A stretch of 64,000 nt of DNA from Condylostoma magnum (lineage: Eukaryota; Ciliophora; Heterotrichea; Heterotrichida; Condylostomatidae). This document shows positions 62,301 through 64,000 of this stretch, one piece after another. Numbering within the stretch: the stretch's first letter is position 1; every line of letters starts with the position of its first letter. The notes beneath the pieces were generated by a model. It saw only the letters and a list, made by a program, of their open reading frames with translations. It did no database searches and was not told the DNA's origin. Location: contig CAKKTI010000006.1 of the NCBI GenBank assembly GCA_920105805.1, forward strand, positions 1 to 64,000, in the 5' to 3' direction. The translations under genes were made by a program, and so were the position numbers.

Positions 62301-63401
62301 TTAGAATCTAGTCCAGATTTCCATACTTTATATGCGAATTCTCCTGAGTTTATTTATAAAGCCTTTAACAATACATTAAATAAATGATCGAAAGAGATTT
62401 AAGATAATAGATAATAATAAACAGATTTAGACTCTTTAATATTCGTAAAACTTCTGCCTATAATCACAGCTGGATTTTTATGCCTTATTGCTCCATTTCT
62501 CTGGCATATAAACATTACACGTAAGACAATCTGGCAAAAATTCCTTAAACTTCCAATTTCTTCTCTGTAGCAATATAGAAATAAAGTGAAAACAAGACTA
62601 ATAGAATTCCATGAATTTATTTAAGAACATGAAAATCTCCAGTAGTATGGAAGTTCATTAACAAACTATAGAATAAGTATCAGATTTTGCGTATTTATTT
62701 CCTTTATCTCACTATTCTTCATAGTAACCAGCGGCCTGTGCTTAATTTTATAGATTAACTATACAGGGAAATTAAATGAATAACTGATAGATTATCCAAT
62801 GCATTTAAATGTGGTAGAAATGCGGTAATCTCTTGTTGCTTTGTCAAATTATTGGCTACTAGAAATCTTTATGGACAAATAACACTCTAATAGGCGTTCT
62901 GATTTACTTAAAGATCTACTTAAGTATTATGACAGCGAAGAATAGCTAAATTAAAGCTTGCATCACTTGTTATTCATAAGCTAGGACTATGTACTAGAAA
63001 AAATCCATCTGGATTAAAGCATAGAGAACATACTTTATGATAATGCTTGTTTTGAAGATAATTGCAACAATATTATAAAATATGGACTCATGGCTGGCAT
63101 ATATGAATATGTTTAAGTATCATGGGATCTGTAACACTCTTATAGAAACTATGAAACCTCCGGAGGTTTACAGTTGTACAAAGATTCTGAAAATATCATA
63201 GCATCGATTGAGCTGTCTAACAAGAAAATAATACAAGAAGCTAATCAACTATAAGATGACTCCTATCAAAATTTGCAAAATATACTATCGATTTCATCTG
63301 CGGCAGCTTTTGTTGTGTATTTAATAGGAATTATGAAGTCATTAAGAAGTGTATATGAGGAGATAAATCTTGAGCTCAAGACATTCAAATTCTTTTATTA
63401 G
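59334..63401 (+). CDS. Large multi-pass PAS-domain membrane protein, TmcB-like (copy C)
   Basis: 1,355 residues. Blocks align with copy A: FYKVIGRSYLLLRLSTQRNK, FPWNYDNFGVIQKFCNIISR (Trp is UGA) and the PAS-like IIWDQQAQLLGYTQGEIIDQ then PLEILVPPPI near residue 590. The N-terminal half has about seven TM helices, the C-terminal half at least four. It ends ELKTFKFFY at UAG 63399-63401, aligned with the stops of A and B. B and C are head to tail, so a tandem duplication is likely; A is closer to C in sequence despite lying 16 kb away on the other strand. Confidence 0.85.
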
Positions 63402-63439
63402 TTTATAAACACTTTACTATTCATAATTAGAATTATAAT

Positions 63440-64000
63440 ATGGGGTAGACGTGCAATGGATGCCATGAATCTGTAAAGAAGGAAGATTAAGCAACTGATG
63501 TGGAAGTTTTCTGTGATTAAAGGTATTATACCAAAGGAAATAACACAGCCTAAGCCCCCACAAATTAAAGTATAGGAAACTCATTTGAGGATTGTACTAC
63601 CGATAAATAACACCTTATTCATACATAAGCCTTACTACGGAGATACAGAGCAAAATAAGGTTTCTAAAGTTATGTTTCTCTTAAATAAAGCAAAGGACTA
63701 ATCAATATAGAAAACCCTTAAATGTTTCTCTGCAATTTGCCCTCTAAAGTAAAAAGTATACTGACTGCAAATTAAAGTACTATTTTTGTATAAGAAAATA
63801 ACTAGTAGAATCTACGGAAACTTGGCTATATACAGCTATAAGATAGATCAATTTACTTAGGATAATGGAGCCAATCTCTTTAACGAAATGGAATAGGAAC
63901 TCAATGAAATATCGATGGAAGTGTTTATAGAGGAAATTGAAAGGATGATGCAAAACAAGGAAGGGGCTTATTTGTTTACTCTGATGCTAGTTATTATATT
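63440..64000 (+). CDS. MORN-repeat protein, N-terminal part (runs off the right edge)
   Basis: 187 codons are in the window. It starts MGQTCNGCHESVKKEDQATD, a likely N-myristoylation site, followed by a Gln/Asn-rich linker. Two MORN repeats then begin: IYLGQWSQSLQRNGIGTQW and VYRGNWKDDAKQGRGLFVY with the conserved Y.G.W...G.G pattern. MORN proteins attach to membranes or organise axonemal and cortical structures. UGA reads as Trp in QWNIDG and NWKDD. The start lies 38 bp after the stop of copy C. The 3' part is missing. Confidence 0.82.

Overview
The window is macronuclear-type DNA from a ciliate with a reassigned genetic code, most like the heterotrich Condylostoma magnum (NCBI table 28). 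In conserved genes UAA and UAG fall where Gln is expected and UGA where Trp is expected (calpain GNCW, kinase SEIW, RCC1 YTWG, LITAF TW, WD40 repeats). The same three codons also end genes at the family's normal length: UAG in the Ubc4-type E2, UGA in the 149-residue calmodulin, UAA in SAC1. Read with the standard code, nearly every gene appears shattered. All coordinates here use UAA/UAG = Gln and UGA = Trp inside genes, with the stop chosen by family length, spacing to the neighbour and loss of coding character. No gene that I could follow needed an intron. The DNA is AT-rich, and many genes are packed very tightly.

Layout. 1-5,600: an edge-truncated gene, a hypothetical gene, an aspartyl-protease fragment, a Ubc4/UBE2D-type E2, a DJ-1-like fragment, a small MGC protein and a CCCH zinc-finger protein, separated by AT-rich DNA. 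5,750-15,700: an SCP/NLI phosphatase back to back with a calpain (12 bp between their ATGs), a LIN54/tesmin CXC protein, a secreted protein, a PH-like protein, a zinc-finger coiled-coil protein, a type I membrane protein and a J protein. 16,100-26,700: SAC1, a second SCP phosphatase, a calponin-homology protein, an F-box protein, cathepsin B, EB1 and a TPR protein. 26,800-38,900: a LITAF protein, a 1,738-residue receptor-like protein built from PPC-type repeats, a PG-rich protein, coiled-coil proteins, a WD40 protein, the signal peptidase subunit SPC22 and a mitochondrial porin. 39,000-55,000: a large PAS/multi-TM protein, calmodulin, a CDPK, an RCC1 protein, TPR proteins and an axonemal dynein intermediate chain. 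55,300-64,000: two tandem paralogues of the PAS/multi-TM protein and the start of a MORN-repeat protein.

How the genes fit together. Several fit a ciliated, calcium-regulated cell: EB1, DNAI1, MORN, PG-rich and axonemal-type coiled-coil/TPR proteins, calmodulin, CDPK and calpain. Others are membrane and lipid functions (SAC1, LITAF, PH, FYVE-like, SPC22, porin). There is no operon logic, but the spacing is striking: 9-12 bp between some divergent ATGs, 16-22 bp between several convergent stops, and 8-16 bp between some tandem genes. I saw no tRNA, rRNA, CRISPR array, transposon or virus-like element. One 100-N scaffold gap at 49,535-49,634 has identical 100-bp flanks and looks like an assembly join.
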